Part shown: one piece after another, positions 26,847-35,989 of the stretch
Numbering within the stretch: the first letter of the stretch is position 1
Layout: the number at the start of each line of letters is the position of its first letter
The notes under the pieces: generated by a model
Database searches by the model: none
What the model was told of the DNA's origin: nothing
What the model saw: the letters and a program-made list of their open reading frames with translations, nothing else
Origin: Acetobacter farinalis
Lineage (GTDB): Bacteria > Pseudomonadota > Alphaproteobacteria > Acetobacterales > Acetobacteraceae
Direction of reading: 5' to 3'
Assembly (NCBI RefSeq): GCF_011516935.1
Contig: NZ_WOTF01000016.1
Span: forward strand, 1 to 50,593
DNA: 50,593 bases
Position numbers and translations under genes: made by a program

Positions 26847-28165
26847 CAAACAGGTCTTTCCTTGCTGTCCAGATAGTGTCCGGCAAACTCTTCGATAAAA
26901 CGGGTCATGACCTGAAAGGCCTGCTCAACATCCGCCGCATCCACCGCCTCAGCCGGATTATGGCTGATCCCGCCTGCACAGCGGATAAACAGCATGCACA
27001 CCGGAGCAAGGGCGGCCAGCACCATGGCGTCATGCCCTGCCCCGCTCACCATACGCCGGGCAGCCTCTCCGGTTATGGTGTAGACAGCATCCCCCAGAAG
27101 GCGGGTCAGGCTGGCATCACAGGGGGTGGCGGGCAGATCCTGCTGCAGTGTCATTTCAAGGGTTACATTCCGCCGGGCAGCCAGCGCTTCCAGCGCGGTA
27201 CGGATCTCCTCCGCAGCGGCGTTGCGCACCGCGGCCTCGCCCGCCCGGACATCAATACTGAAAACCACATGCCCCGGCACAACATTTGGCACGCCGGGAG
27301 AAACGTTCAGTTGCCCGACCGTTGCGACCAGATCAGGCGGCCCGGCGCGGCCAACACTCTCAACCGCCAGAACCGCTTCGGCAGCAGCGGCCAGAGCATC
27401 CTGCCGCAAGGCCATGGGTATTGTGCCCGCATGTCCGGCCACGCCCTGAATGCTCACCCGGAAACGATATTGCGCGGCAATGGCTGTCACCACACCCACA
27501 GCACGATTTTCCGCTTCCAGAACAGGCCCTTGCTCTATATGCGCTTCGAGATACGCCACATAATCTTCAGGCCTCCGCGCCGCCTTGGGCATGTGCTCCA
27601 GCAGCAGCCCTTCTTCGGCAAGGGCTGCCTGCAAACTCACCCCGGCGGCATCGTGCATGCCAACGGGCGCTTCCTGCAAAAGCCCGGCCACAGCCCGGGA
27701 TGTCAGCATGGATACGGGAAAGCGGGACCCTTCTTCATCCCCAAACCCGATCACTTCCAGAGCAAAGGGAAAGCGCACGCCCCGTGCCGCGTAATGTGCA
27801 ACCACCTCTATGCCCAGCACCACACCCAGAGTGCCATCATACCGCCCGGCATCCCGCACCGTATCAAGATGAGACCCGATCAGGAGCGCCGGGGCATCCG
27901 GCTTCAGCCCTTCATACCGCCCCACACTATTTCCCGCGGCATCAACGCGGGTGTTCATTCCGGCCTCCTGCATCCACCCGGCAATGCGGGCGCGGGTCGC
28001 CCGATGGGCAGCACTCAGATACGGCCGGAACAGTCTGTCGTTTTCTTCAGAATACGGCGCGGCACCCAGCGCATCACACCGCGCCACCGCGCGATATCCG
28101 CCGGGCGCAGAGGCCGCTCCGTCGGCTGTGCCTGAATGTGTGCCGGAACAGTCTGAAGGCATCAT
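26846..28165 (-). CDS. hpxK: Allantoate amidohydrolase (M20 family)
   Basis: A 439-residue dinuclear metalloamidase of the allantoate amidohydrolase/N-carbamoylase group, releasing CO2 and ammonia from allantoate to give ureidoglycine. Metal-site motifs are GSHLDTV (His99), GRYDGTLGV (Asp110) and GFGDEEGSRFP (Glu144/Glu145). The ATG at 28165 has AGGAG 9 nt upstream; an earlier ATG at 28225 would overlap the operator palindrome at 28218-28231, so it is not chosen. It is the first structural gene of the operon hpxK-hpxJ-hpxX-hpxY. Confidence 0.92.
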   Translation of the reverse strand: MMPSDCSGTHSGTADGAASAPGGYRAVARCDALGAAPYSEENDRLFRPYLSAAHRATRARIAGWMQEAGMNTRVDAAGNSVGRYEGLKPDAPALLIGSHLDTVRDAGRYDGTLGVVLGIEVVAHYAARGVRFPFALEVIGFGDEEGSRFPVSMLTSRAVAGLLQEAPVGMHDAAGVSLQAALAEEGLLLEHMPKAARRPEDYVAYLEAHIEQGPVLEAENRAVGVVTAIAAQYRFRVSIQGVAGHAGTIPMALRQDALAAAAEAVLAVESVGRAGPPDLVATVGQLNVSPGVPNVVPGHVVFSIDVRAGEAAVRNAAAEEIRTALEALAARRNVTLEMTLQQDLPATPCDASLTRLLGDAVYTITGEAARRMVSGAGHDAMVLAALAPVCMLFIRCAGGISHNPAEAVDAADVEQAFQVMTRFIEEFAGHYLDSKERPV

Positions 28166-28217
28166 AAAAAGAGGCTCCTGCCTGCGATCGCGCACACTCG
28201 TTTCAGTTCGCATACAA

Positions 28218-28231
28218 TCTTGCATACAAGA
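28218..28231. promoter_or_regulatory. Operator candidate upstream of allantoate amidohydrolase
   Basis: TCTTGCATACAAGA is a near-palindrome with 5-bp arms, about 53 nt before the hpxK start. It matches the palindrome at 21531-21544 in 11 of 14 positions, giving the shared form TCTKGYATACMAGA. A second GCATACAA at 28210-28217, 12 nt from the first copy, could be an additional half-site. The GntR/FCD gene lies directly upstream and is the likely binder. Confidence 0.6.
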
Positions 28232-28267
28232 AAACGGTCTTGCAAGCCCCTTCTACGCCCCCTCCCT

Positions 28268-28984
28268 TCAGTCGGAACTGTTCAGAGCGGCTTTCAGATT
28301 TTTCAGGCGCTTGAGCACATGGCGCTCATTCAGGGCATTTTCCACATGCCTCAGATGCTTATCCATCAGGCGGGCGGCCTCCGGCACATCTCCTGCCTCC
28401 AGCGCATCAATAATCACCTCATGTTCCGCGCTGGACTCACAGGCATCGTGAGAAGACTGATATAAGGCGGCAATCAGTACCGTGCGGGTTGTAAGATCCT
28501 GCAACAGAGCCGCCAGCACCGGGCTGCCCAGTGTTTCCGCCAAGCAGACATGGAAATGCCCGAGCAGATAGCTGCGCTCCGCCCGATCCGCTTTCCTGAT
28601 AGCCGCCTTCTCTGCCTGCACATGCGCCCTCAGGGCCTGAATGGTCCGGGCGTCCCCCTTCCCCAGCGTGACCAGCATGCCCACTTCCAGCGCGCGGCGG
28701 GCATCCAGCGTATGCCGGGCCTCCTCCTCCGTCGGTTCAATCACAAACCAGCCCCGCCGGGAGGAAACCTGCACAATCCCTCTGGCCTGCAGGCGCATCA
28801 TGGCCTCTCGCACCAGCGTGCGCGACACCCCGAAAATTTCGGCCAGTTCCTTCTCACCCAGACGCTCCCCCGGAGCGATCTGGCCAGAGAGGGCCGCATA
28901 GACAATGCGATCCTCAATCCGGCTGGACGAGGCACCCTCTTCAGGTAGGGAACTCAGGGTCATGCAGTCTCTGCCCAACATCAC
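28268..28984 (-). CDS. GntR-family (FCD) transcriptional regulator
   Basis: A 238-residue regulator with an N-terminal GntR winged helix (about residues 22-85; GERLGEKELAEIFGVSRTLV, then RRGWFVIEPTEEE) and an all-helical FCD ligand domain (about 95-225; HFHVCLAETLGSPVL, AEHEVIIDAL). Its ligand is probably a pathway intermediate such as allantoate or a ureide, by analogy with HpxS-type regulators. It is encoded just upstream of hpxK in the same direction, with the operator candidate between them. Starts at 28984 and 28963 are both possible. Confidence 0.9.
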   Translation of the reverse strand: MMLGRDCMTLSSLPEEGASSSRIEDRIVYAALSGQIAPGERLGEKELAEIFGVSRTLVREAMMRLQARGIVQVSSRRGWFVIEPTEEEARHTLDARRALEVGMLVTLGKGDARTIQALRAHVQAEKAAIRKADRAERSYLLGHFHVCLAETLGSPVLAALLQDLTTRTVLIAALYQSSHDACESSAEHEVIIDALEAGDVPEAARLMDKHLRHVENALNERHVLKRLKNLKAALNSSD

Positions 28985-29318
28985 AAGTTACTCAGATAGC
29001 CAGAGCCAGATGACAAGCCACCGGCCCCGGCACACCGCTTCCTGCAGAAGGCGGACAAGAGTCTTTTAGCTTTAAAGCCTTAATCCGGCCAGACTTTCAT
29101 AGTTCAATGGGCCTTCAGGTCTTTCCCGCCCTGCCCGGGGAAGAATGTCAGGCACTTTGATTAAGAAAAAACGGATTTGTCGGGATATTTTTACCTTTCA
29201 GACATACGAAAGTAACTTTTCTGCTCTGGACATCCCACCCGACACACGCTTTTCTCCTGACAAAAAGCGTATTGCAGACTGCCGATACACCTCTGGTTCT
29301 ACAAGGATTTTAAAAGCG
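28985..29318. other. Intergenic region between GntR gene and pgm
   Basis: The genes on each side diverge, so this holds both promoters. No palindrome of the TCTKGYATACMAGA type is seen here. An in-frame extension of pgm back to 29145 is open, but is low in conserved content and is treated as leader. No RNA gene or repeat is recognised. Confidence 0.35.
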
Positions 29319-30965
29319 ATGTCCTCACTCAGCCCGTTTGCTGGCAAGACACTTGATCAGTCCCGGCTTACAGACATCCCGGCTCTGGTTGCTGCCTATT
29401 ATGACCGTAAGCCTGATGTTTCCATCCCCACCCAGCGCGTGTCCTTTGGCACATCCGGGCATCGTGGCTCTTCCCTTCACACCAGTTTCAATGAAGGGCA
29501 TATCCTTGCCATCTGTGAGGCCATCTGCCGCCACCGCAAGGCCGAAGGCATTGATGGACCGCTGTTTATCGGGATGGACACCCATGCCCTCTCCGGCCCG
29601 GCCCAGCGTTCGGCCATTGAAGTCTTCGCAGCCCACGGTCTGGACGTCCGCATAGACGAGCATGACGGGTTTACCCCAACCCCGGTCATTTCCCACGCTA
29701 TTCTGGCCTATAACAAAGGCCGCAGCACGGGGCTGGCGGATGGTGTTGTCATCACGCCCTCGCACAACCCTCCGGCAGATGGCGGGTTTAAATACAATCC
29801 GCCCAACGGTGGCCCGGCGGATACAGCGGTGACCAAAGCCATTCAGGATATGGCCAACAGCTTTCTGGCCGATAATCTCAAAGAGGTTAAACGCCTGCCC
29901 TATGAAGAGGCCCGCAAAGCGGCCTGCATCAAAGGGTATGATTACATCACGCCATACGTGGCAGATCTGGACTCCGTGATCGACATGAAGGCCATCCGGG
30001 ATGCCGGTGTAAAAATCGGGATCGACCCGCTGGGTGGGGCTGCCATCCGCTACTGGCAGCCGATTATCGCGCGGTATGGCCTGAACGCAACCGTGGTTAA
30101 CCAGACCGTGGACCCGACTTTTTCCTTCATGACGGCTGACTGGGATGGCCAGATCCGCATGGACTGCTCCTCTCCTTACGCCATGACCAGCCTGATTGGC
30201 ATGAAGGACCAGTTCGATGTGGCCTTCGCCAATGATACGGACGCCGACCGCCACGGCATTGTCGCCAAACCGGATGGCCTGCTGAACCCCAACCATTATC
30301 TGGCAGTGGCCATTTCCTACCTGTTCCAGAACAGGCCGGAGTGGAGTGCTGATCTGGGCGTGGGCAAGACACTGGTCAGCAGCGGGCTGATTGACCGTGT
30401 TGCAAAAGAGCTGGGCCGCAAGCTGGTTGAAGTGCCTGTCGGGCTGAAATGGTTTGTGCCCGGCCTGATTGATGGCTCTCTGGGCTTTGGTGGCGAAGAA
30501 AGTGCAGGCGCCACCTTCCTGCGCCGTGATGGCACGGTCTGGACCACGGATAAGGACGGCATCATCCTCGGTCTGTTGGCTGCGGAAATTACCGCAAAAA
30601 CCAGCAAGAACCCGAGCGTGCTGTATCACGAACTCAGCACGCGCCTCGGCACGCCGTTCTATGCGCGGATTGATGCCCCGGCCAATGCCGAACAGAAAGC
30701 CAGACTGGGCAAGCTCTCCCCGGAACAGTTCCCGCTGGAAACACTGGCTGGAGACAAGATTATCAGCAAGCTCACTCGCGCGCCGGGCAATGATGCCCCC
30801 ATCGGCGGGCTGAAAGTGGTGACAGAAAACGGCTGGTTTGCCGCCCGCCCTTCCGGTACGGAAGATGTTTACAAAATCTATGCAGAGAGCTTCAAAAGTG
30901 AAGAGCACCTGCTCGCAATCCAGAGAGAAGCGCAGGCGGCCATTTCCAGGGTCTTTGCGTCCTGA
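29319..30965 (+). CDS. pgm: Phosphoglucomutase (alpha-D-glucose-specific)
   Basis: A 548-residue enzyme interconverting glucose 1-phosphate and glucose 6-phosphate. Motifs include [10 protein letters not shown] (43-52), the phosphoserine loop TPSHNPP (Ser148), the metal loop DTDADRHGI, the sugar-binding GGEESAGAT and the phosphate-binding [10 protein letters not shown]. The start at 29319 gives the E. coli Pgm length and N-terminus and has AAGGA about 11 nt upstream; the open extension to 29145 adds 58 residues without family similarity. The gene is monocistronic with a hairpin terminator. Confidence 0.96.
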   Translation: MSSLSPFAGKTLDQSRLTDIPALVAAYYDRKPDVSIPTQRVSFGTSGHRGSSLHTSFNEGHILAICEAICRHRKAEGIDGPLFIGMDTHALSGPAQRSAIEVFAAHGLDVRIDEHDGFTPTPVISHAILAYNKGRSTGLADGVVITPSHNPPADGGFKYNPPNGGPADTAVTKAIQDMANSFLADNLKEVKRLPYEEARKAACIKGYDYITPYVADLDSVIDMKAIRDAGVKIGIDPLGGAAIRYWQPIIARYGLNATVVNQTVDPTFSFMTADWDGQIRMDCSSPYAMTSLIGMKDQFDVAFANDTDADRHGIVAKPDGLLNPNHYLAVAISYLFQNRPEWSADLGVGKTLVSSGLIDRVAKELGRKLVEVPVGLKWFVPGLIDGSLGFGGEESAGATFLRRDGTVWTTDKDGIILGLLAAEITAKTSKNPSVLYHELSTRLGTPFYARIDAPANAEQKARLGKLSPEQFPLETLAGDKIISKLTRAPGNDAPIGGLKVVTENGWFAARPSGTEDVYKIYAESFKSEEHLLAIQREAQAAISRVFAS

Positions 30966-31029
30966 ATCCGTTCAGGCCCGCTGCCCCATACAGTGAGCAA
31001 GGCGGGATTTTTTAAACACTCTCCCACAA

Positions 31030-31065
31030 CAATGGCGCATTATCCTGCGGGGTAATGCGCCATTG
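31030..31065. terminator. Hairpin after pgm
   Basis: CAATGGCGCATTA (31030-31042) pairs perfectly over 13 bp with TAATGCGCCATTG (31053-31065), with a 10-nt loop. Only CTTTA follows, so the U-tract is weak, but position and strength fit a terminator for pgm. Confidence 0.65.
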
Positions 31066-31118
31066 CTTTACCCTCGCCTCCTCCCACCACCTCAGCCGAC
31101 GAACAACCAAAAAAATGA

Positions 31119-31150
31119 CTGACACAGTCTGTTAACCGGGCCTCTATAAT
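31119..31150 (+). promoter_or_regulatory. Possible promoter of the Amj-like gene
   Basis: A consensus -10 TATAAT (31145-31150) lies 43 nt before the ATG. A -35-like CTGACA at 31119-31124 is 20 nt away, longer than ideal. The assignment rests mainly on the -10 box. Confidence 0.35.
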
Positions 31151-31192
31151 GGCTGGGTAGAAGACGTATTCCGTGATAGTGTCCACGGCGGC

Positions 31193-31996
31193 ATGGACCG
31201 ACAACTCATCACCATCTGTCTTCTGACAGCAGGCATTAACCTGATTGGCACCCTGGCCTATGCGGCCCGCATCGCGGGGGTGCGGACCGGGCGAATTGCC
31301 ATGAGTTTTGCGCTGTTCAACATGCTGGTTTTGGTCAGCCGCACGTCAAACAGCTTTCTCGGGCCATTCCTCGCGAAAAGAATAGAAATGCGCCTTGCCT
31401 CGGGCGGTGGTGATGCACTGCTCGGCGATTTTCGTCTCGTTCTCTTGAGTGCAACACTCGCAGTTTTTGCCGGCATTATGATGGTGCCAACCGGACAACG
31501 CATGTTCGTAAGAGCCATCAGTCATTTTCAACGCCATCGATCAACTGGACGCTTGTTTCTGAGAGCCGCCAGCCCCGCGGGCTTCATAGCTCTCAGAAAT
31601 TCAGTAACTTTACCGGCACGCGGTCAGATCCGCGCCCTGACGAAAGAACGAGGGGTAGGATGGGGTGTCCTTCTCGCCAATGTTCTGGCACAGGCACTGA
31701 TTACAGTGGGCGTGCTGGCATCACTCTATGCGGGGTATCTCAATCCTGCCTATCGTGTCACGGCATCGCAGCTTTCCGCAGTGATCAACGGCGTTGCGAC
31801 AATACTGCTCTTCGCTTTGATAGACCCTCAACTCTCTGTCATGACAGATGATGTTGTCGAAGGGCGTGTTGACCCCGGCCTGTTCCGCCGCACCATTGTC
31901 TGGATATCCATAAGCCGATTAGTGGGCACAATCATCGCGCAGGCATTTTTTATTCCGGCAGCCCTGACAATCGCATGGATTGCCAATCACGTCTGA
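31193..31996 (+). CDS. Amj-family (DUF2837) putative lipid II flippase
   Basis: A 267-residue polytopic membrane protein with about six hydrophobic segments (near residues 5-25, 38-55, 80-100, 155-180, 195-215 and 240-262). YAARIAGVRTGRIAMSFALF, SRTSNSFLGP and the C-terminal RTIVWISISRLVGTIIAQAF fit the DUF2837 family, whose Bacillus member Amj is an alternative lipid II flippase to MurJ. It would act in the inner membrane in cell wall synthesis. The gene is isolated between pgm and an AT-rich stretch. The flippase role is by family only. Confidence 0.78.
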   Translation: MDRQLITICLLTAGINLIGTLAYAARIAGVRTGRIAMSFALFNMLVLVSRTSNSFLGPFLAKRIEMRLASGGGDALLGDFRLVLLSATLAVFAGIMMVPTGQRMFVRAISHFQRHRSTGRLFLRAASPAGFIALRNSVTLPARGQIRALTKERGVGWGVLLANVLAQALITVGVLASLYAGYLNPAYRVTASQLSAVINGVATILLFALIDPQLSVMTDDVVEGRVDPGLFRRTIVWISISRLVGTIIAQAFFIPAALTIAWIANHV

Positions 31997-32748
31997 TCTT
32001 GTAACAAGAACTCCTTCCTTGCGGTAAATATTTTATGTAGTGAAGAATGAATAATTAAACGTTTTATATATAAAAACTAGCGGTCAGGTTGATAGAAACA
32101 TAAAAATATACCTCGCATGCTATCATGCAGCCTCTCTGACGGCATATCTCTGGATTATGGATAATCCCTTTAATATATATCAAATTTTCCATATTCCCTG
32201 TAAAGCTCGACAAATAAGACAATATAGTTTCCTCAATACCCATTATACCTTCCCCTTCCAATCATGAAGGCCGTATCGGCGGTCCGATTGTCCGACCACA
32301 GCCACAGAACACAGACATCCCGGAAAAACGTGAAAAAGACGACCGCGAGGCGGACTGTTCACAGAGATCCATACCCATGTCACGCAACCGTTACCTGCTG
32401 GGCCTCATGACCATACCCGAACAGGATACGGCCCCCTGAGATGACTACTTTCCTTAGAGCAGACCCCGTTCAAACGGAGCGTTACGAAGAGACGCGGATA
32501 CTTTTTAAAACAATAAGATAGAGCCTTTCCTGTGAAGCGGAATTTAGCAGAAACGCTCTGGTCGCCCGGCTCTCTCCGCTTATCACTCCGCTTGAATGAC
32601 AGTCCCAAAATAAATGCGGAATGACACAAGTGTTGTGTTTCCGTTACGAAGAAAATATTTGCATTGTGTTAACATATACCCGTATGCAGAAAGAAAATAA
32701 AATATAACACACATGCAGATTCTCAATAAAACCAACAAGAAGAAAAGC
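31997..32748. other. AT-rich region without a supported gene
   Basis: This 750-bp stretch is clearly richer in A and T than the flanking pgm locus and contains no frame with a ribosome binding site and recognisable domain. An open frame reading towards 32440 (MSRNRYLLGLMT near its end) lacks a start and may be a gene remnant. A palindromic repeat at 32520-32559 is listed separately. The region marks the left edge of the island-like segment and carries the leader of the MFS gene. Confidence 0.4.
32520..32559. repeat. Imperfect palindrome of dispersed-repeat type
   Basis: AGAGCCTTTC (from 32520) pairs with GAAACGCTCT (to 32559), 9 of 10 pairs, enclosing a partly complementary centre, and is preceded by AATAAGAT. 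The layout resembles short intergenic palindromic elements (RIME/REP-like) of alphaproteobacteria. Only one copy is seen in this window, so the assignment is tentative. Confidence 0.35.
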
Positions 32749-34089
32749 ATGACGAAAAGCAACTATAATTCCACGCCCGTACACCGAAGCGATGCTCTGC
32801 CATCAGAGGATACACCCGGAGCAGACCACCCACCGCGACAAAAGCTTTATAAAGCGGTCATTCAGGTTGCCTGCGGCAACATGCTGGAAATGTATGACTT
32901 CATGGTTTTTGGTTTCTATGCTTTGGCTATAGGGCATAGTTTTTTTCCGTCATCAGATCCCACGTCAAAACTCATGCTTGCTCTGGCAACTTTCGGGGCA
33001 GGTTTTCTCATGCGCCCTCTTGGCGCACTGGTGCTCGGAGCCTACGTCGATCGTATCGGGCGGAGAAAAGGGCTGATTGTCACATTGAGCTTGATGGCGG
33101 CAGGCACTCTGATCGTGACCATAACCCCTGGCTACACGACCCTTGGCCTTATCGCACCAAGCGTGGTGCTTCTCGGACGCCTGCTGCAAGGGTTTTCAGC
33201 TGGTGTGGAACTCGGTTCCACTTCTGTCTATTTATCGGAAATAGCAAGTCCTCATAATAAAGGTTTTATTGTCTCCTTTCAATCAGCCTCACAGCAGGTG
33301 GCCGTGATGGGGGCAGCTGGCCTGGGTGTCGCCATGACATCATTCCTGCCTCAAGCAGAAATCATGTCATGGGGTTGGCGTATCCCTTTTCTGTTGGGAT
33401 GCCTTATCATCCCGATCCTCTTTTTTCTTCGGCGCAATCTAGAAGAAACTGAAGTCTTTACTTCAGTTCATTCCCACCCCCGCTTTTCAGAAACCCTGCA
33501 AACCATCTATCGCGAATGGCGCAGCATTGTTGTGGGGGTTCTGATGGTGCTGATGACAACAACATCCTTCTACGTCATTACAGCTTACACACCATCATTC
33601 GGCACTGCGGTTCTACATCTTTCCGCACATGACAGTCTTGTAGTGACTTTGTGCGTGGGCATCACAAACTTGCTGCTGCTTCCTGTTTTTGGCGCTCTGT
33701 CTGACCGAGTGGGCCGCAAAAAGCTTTTGCTGACAGCCACCATACTTGCAATTCTCACGGCCTATCCTGCCATGTCCTGGCTGATTGCAGCCCCTTCTTT
33801 TCTCAAATTGCTGGGTGTCGAATTATGGCTAGCCACGCTCTATAGCCTTTATAATGGTGCAGCAGTTGTCTACCTGACTGAAATTGTCCCGCCCCGCATC
33901 CGCACAACCGGATTTTCTCTGGCCTACAGTCTGGCAACATGCGTTGGCGGTTTCACACCGCTTATCTGCACAACGCTTATTCAGAAAACAGGAAACAGCG
34001 CCATGCCAGGAGCCTGGCTGGCTGTTGCAGCAGTCTGCGGGCTCGTCGCCACTCTCCTTGCCCGCCCGTATGACTCGCAACCTGCCTGA
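32749..34089 (+). CDS. MFS transporter, metabolite:H+ symporter (MHS) type
   Basis: A 446-residue inner-membrane proton symporter with 12 predicted helices. The opening MLEMYDFMVFGFYA segment is characteristic of the MHS group (citrate, tricarballylate, proline/betaine, shikimate carriers). MFS motif A occurs twice: GAYVDRIGRRKG and GALSDRVGRKK. Overall the pattern fits CitA/TcuC-like organic acid carriers best, which is an inference. The ATG at 32749 follows an AAGAAGAAAAG stretch; the in-frame ATG at 32713 has no ribosome binding site. The next gene is a porin 25 bp downstream, a likely uptake partner. Codon use is less GC-rich than in the flanking genes. Confidence 0.9.
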   Translation: MTKSNYNSTPVHRSDALPSEDTPGADHPPRQKLYKAVIQVACGNMLEMYDFMVFGFYALAIGHSFFPSSDPTSKLMLALATFGAGFLMRPLGALVLGAYVDRIGRRKGLIVTLSLMAAGTLIVTITPGYTTLGLIAPSVVLLGRLLQGFSAGVELGSTSVYLSEIASPHNKGFIVSFQSASQQVAVMGAAGLGVAMTSFLPQAEIMSWGWRIPFLLGCLIIPILFFLRRNLEETEVFTSVHSHPRFSETLQTIYREWRSIVVGVLMVLMTTTSFYVITAYTPSFGTAVLHLSAHDSLVVTLCVGITNLLLLPVFGALSDRVGRKKLLLTATILAILTAYPAMSWLIAAPSFLKLLGVELWLATLYSLYNGAAVVYLTEIVPPRIRTTGFSLAYSLATCVGGFTPLICTTLIQKTGNSAMPGAWLAVAAVCGLVATLLARPYDSQPA

Positions 34090-34114
34090 TCCGAACAGCA
34101 CCAGGTTTCTGGCT

Positions 34115-35782
34115 ATGAACAGCTCTCGATCCATCACAAAGGCTATTTCACAGTATTCCTGTCGATGCACCAAGATGATTGCAGGGCTGGGTATAGTCGG
34201 AATTCTGGTCCAGCCGCACCATGCTCTGGCCGCATCAGACAATCCTGATGTGCAGGAACTGATGCGCTTGGTAAAACTACAGTCACAGCAAATTCACGAG
34301 CTGCAAACCCGTCTGTCCAAGGTAGAAAAACACGCAGGCCCCAGCCATAGTAAAAAAAATGTGACTGTCACGGGCAATACTCCACCACATCCTCCGCCTC
34401 GCATACTACAATCCGGCCCTGTCGAGCCTGTAAAATTCGCTGGGGATGAAACCGCTTCTCAGAAGACTGTAAAATACCCGCTCACTCCTGCTCCGCCTGG
34501 CACCTACGCCGCTGTTTCTGATATTCCCGTCAACGCGTCCCCTGTGATGGGTGTTACGTCCCAGATTCCCTCTAATTCCACGACAACCTCTATAGGAGGG
34601 CTGGTTTTGAAATGGGGAAAAGGATTACCTGTTTTTACCACTCCTGACGGCTCCTTCTCCTTCAAGGTACGTGGCAGGGTATTGGCTGATTATGGCGCCA
34701 CTTTTGGAAGCCGTTATCGTGACCTCAATATTTCCCGCACAGTCATGCGCGCAGCCCGTCTGGGAGTAGAAGGGAACGCCCGCCAGCTTTCCTGGGTTTT
34801 TGAAGCCGAGTTTGGGGATAACAAGCCTGAAGTCATGAGTGCATTCATGATGTGGAGTCAAAAAGTCCAGAAAAAAACTTTAGATTTCGCACTTGGAAAT
34901 ATTTTCAACGAGCGTGGATTTGACGGCAGCACAGGCTCTGCACAAACTGTCTTTCTGGACCGGGATCTCGTTGCCAACACCATTCTACCAGCCAGAGGTT
35001 GGTATGGAATGGGCGGAATGTTCAAGGCCATCGGCAAGAACTGGCACGTCGCGATTCAGATTGCGGGTGATAATGTCAACTCAGCAAGTGCCTCCGCGAA
35101 TGTGCGGGACAACATGACTTATATGGCACGTGCGCACTACATTCCATGGCGCAGTAACAAGGCTCTTATCCATCTGGGCGTCTGGGGTTTTTACGAAGAT
35201 GTTAAACCCTCCACCAGTTTCTCTCAGAGCGTACGCCTGCTGGCCAGAACGAATGATCCCTTCGCCATGCAGCTCGGACCCACAGTTCCGCTTTCCAACT
35301 CTCTGGCTGGTGGCGTCGAGCTTCTTGGAATCTGGAAATCAAGCTGGGCACTGTTTGAATATGGAGCACGGCATCTGCAGTTCCGCGACACACTCCCCAC
35401 TGACACGCAATACGCATCGTATCTTGGAAAATCAGGCACGACACAGGCTCTGAGTGCTCAGGCGGGCATATTCCTGAGCGGGGAAACACCAAATTATTTT
35501 GCCCGCACAGGCATGTGGTCCTCACCACGGCTGTTGCATCCCGTCATCGATGGTGGATGGGGAGCATGGGAACTCTCCGGTAGATGGGACTGGGCTGATT
35601 CGTCTCATGTTCTCTCAGGCGCACGGGCGTGGACAGCCACCATCGGTTTAAACTGGTACCTGTTGAGCTTTGCCCGCATCACACTGAATTACACACATGC
35701 GCAAGTCACCAACAAATCCGGAAACTATATTGGCAACAACAGTGGCAATATCATAGGAGTCCGTTCGGGCATTATTTTCTGA
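34115..35782 (+). CDS. OprO/OprP-type porin
   Basis: A 555-residue outer membrane porin of the phosphate-selective porin O/P superfamily. A signal region (IAGLGIVGILVQPHHALA, about residues 22-39) precedes a coiled coil (DVQELMRLVKLQSQQIHELQ, about 43-70), a Pro-rich linker and an antiparallel beta-barrel with VRGRVLADYGATFG and FEAEFGDNKPEVMSAF. It ends in Phe (VRSGIIF). The ATG at 34115 is chosen since earlier in-frame codons lie inside the MFS gene; 34175 is an alternative. Coiled-coil porins of this group trimerise. It is probably co-transcribed with the MFS gene, supplying an anionic substrate to it. Confidence 0.88.
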   Translation: MNSSRSITKAISQYSCRCTKMIAGLGIVGILVQPHHALAASDNPDVQELMRLVKLQSQQIHELQTRLSKVEKHAGPSHSKKNVTVTGNTPPHPPPRILQSGPVEPVKFAGDETASQKTVKYPLTPAPPGTYAAVSDIPVNASPVMGVTSQIPSNSTTTSIGGLVLKWGKGLPVFTTPDGSFSFKVRGRVLADYGATFGSRYRDLNISRTVMRAARLGVEGNARQLSWVFEAEFGDNKPEVMSAFMMWSQKVQKKTLDFALGNIFNERGFDGSTGSAQTVFLDRDLVANTILPARGWYGMGGMFKAIGKNWHVAIQIAGDNVNSASASANVRDNMTYMARAHYIPWRSNKALIHLGVWGFYEDVKPSTSFSQSVRLLARTNDPFAMQLGPTVPLSNSLAGGVELLGIWKSSWALFEYGARHLQFRDTLPTDTQYASYLGKSGTTQALSAQAGIFLSGETPNYFARTGMWSSPRLLHPVIDGGWGAWELSGRWDWADSSHVLSGARAWTATIGLNWYLLSFARITLNYTHAQVTNKSGNYIGNNSGNIIGVRSGIIF

Positions 35783-35951
35783 ACGCTCAGCTTGTCCAAA
35801 AAATTTAGAAATACCATATTTCGTTGCAGTTTTTCCCGCATAACGCTTGCTGCAACGTATCGTTGTTGCCCCCATACCTCTCGTTCTTTTTCGCAACGCA
35901 TATCGCAGTCGTGGCTCATCATTTATAGCCCAGAAAGAGCATGTGCCTCTG

Positions 35952-35989
35952 TATATTTATGGTGCTACTCTATATTTATGGTGCTACTC
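35952..35989. repeat. Perfect 19-bp tandem duplication
   Basis: TATATTTATGGTGCTACTC is present twice without interruption (35952-35970 and 35971-35989). The second copy contains the stop codon of the adjacent minus-strand gene (35976-35978). Because the gene ends within that copy, the extra unit does not change the protein. Confidence 0.9.

Noticed and set aside
28166..28225. Upstream ATG of allantoate amidohydrolase at 28225
   Set aside because: It lies in the operator palindrome and lacks a ribosome binding site, whereas 28165 has AGGAG at 9 nt.
29145..29318. N-terminal extension of phosphoglucomutase
   Set aside because: It is in frame, but adds 58 residues without similarity to the family; the start at 29319 gives the standard length and N-terminus.
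32213..32440. Open frame ending in MSRNRYLLGLMT
   Set aside because: It has no upstream start codon, ribosome binding site or recognisable domain; at most it is a remnant.
33884..34114. Upstream extension of the porin gene
   Set aside because: It overlaps the end of the MFS gene in another frame and would place the signal peptide more than 70 residues inside the protein.
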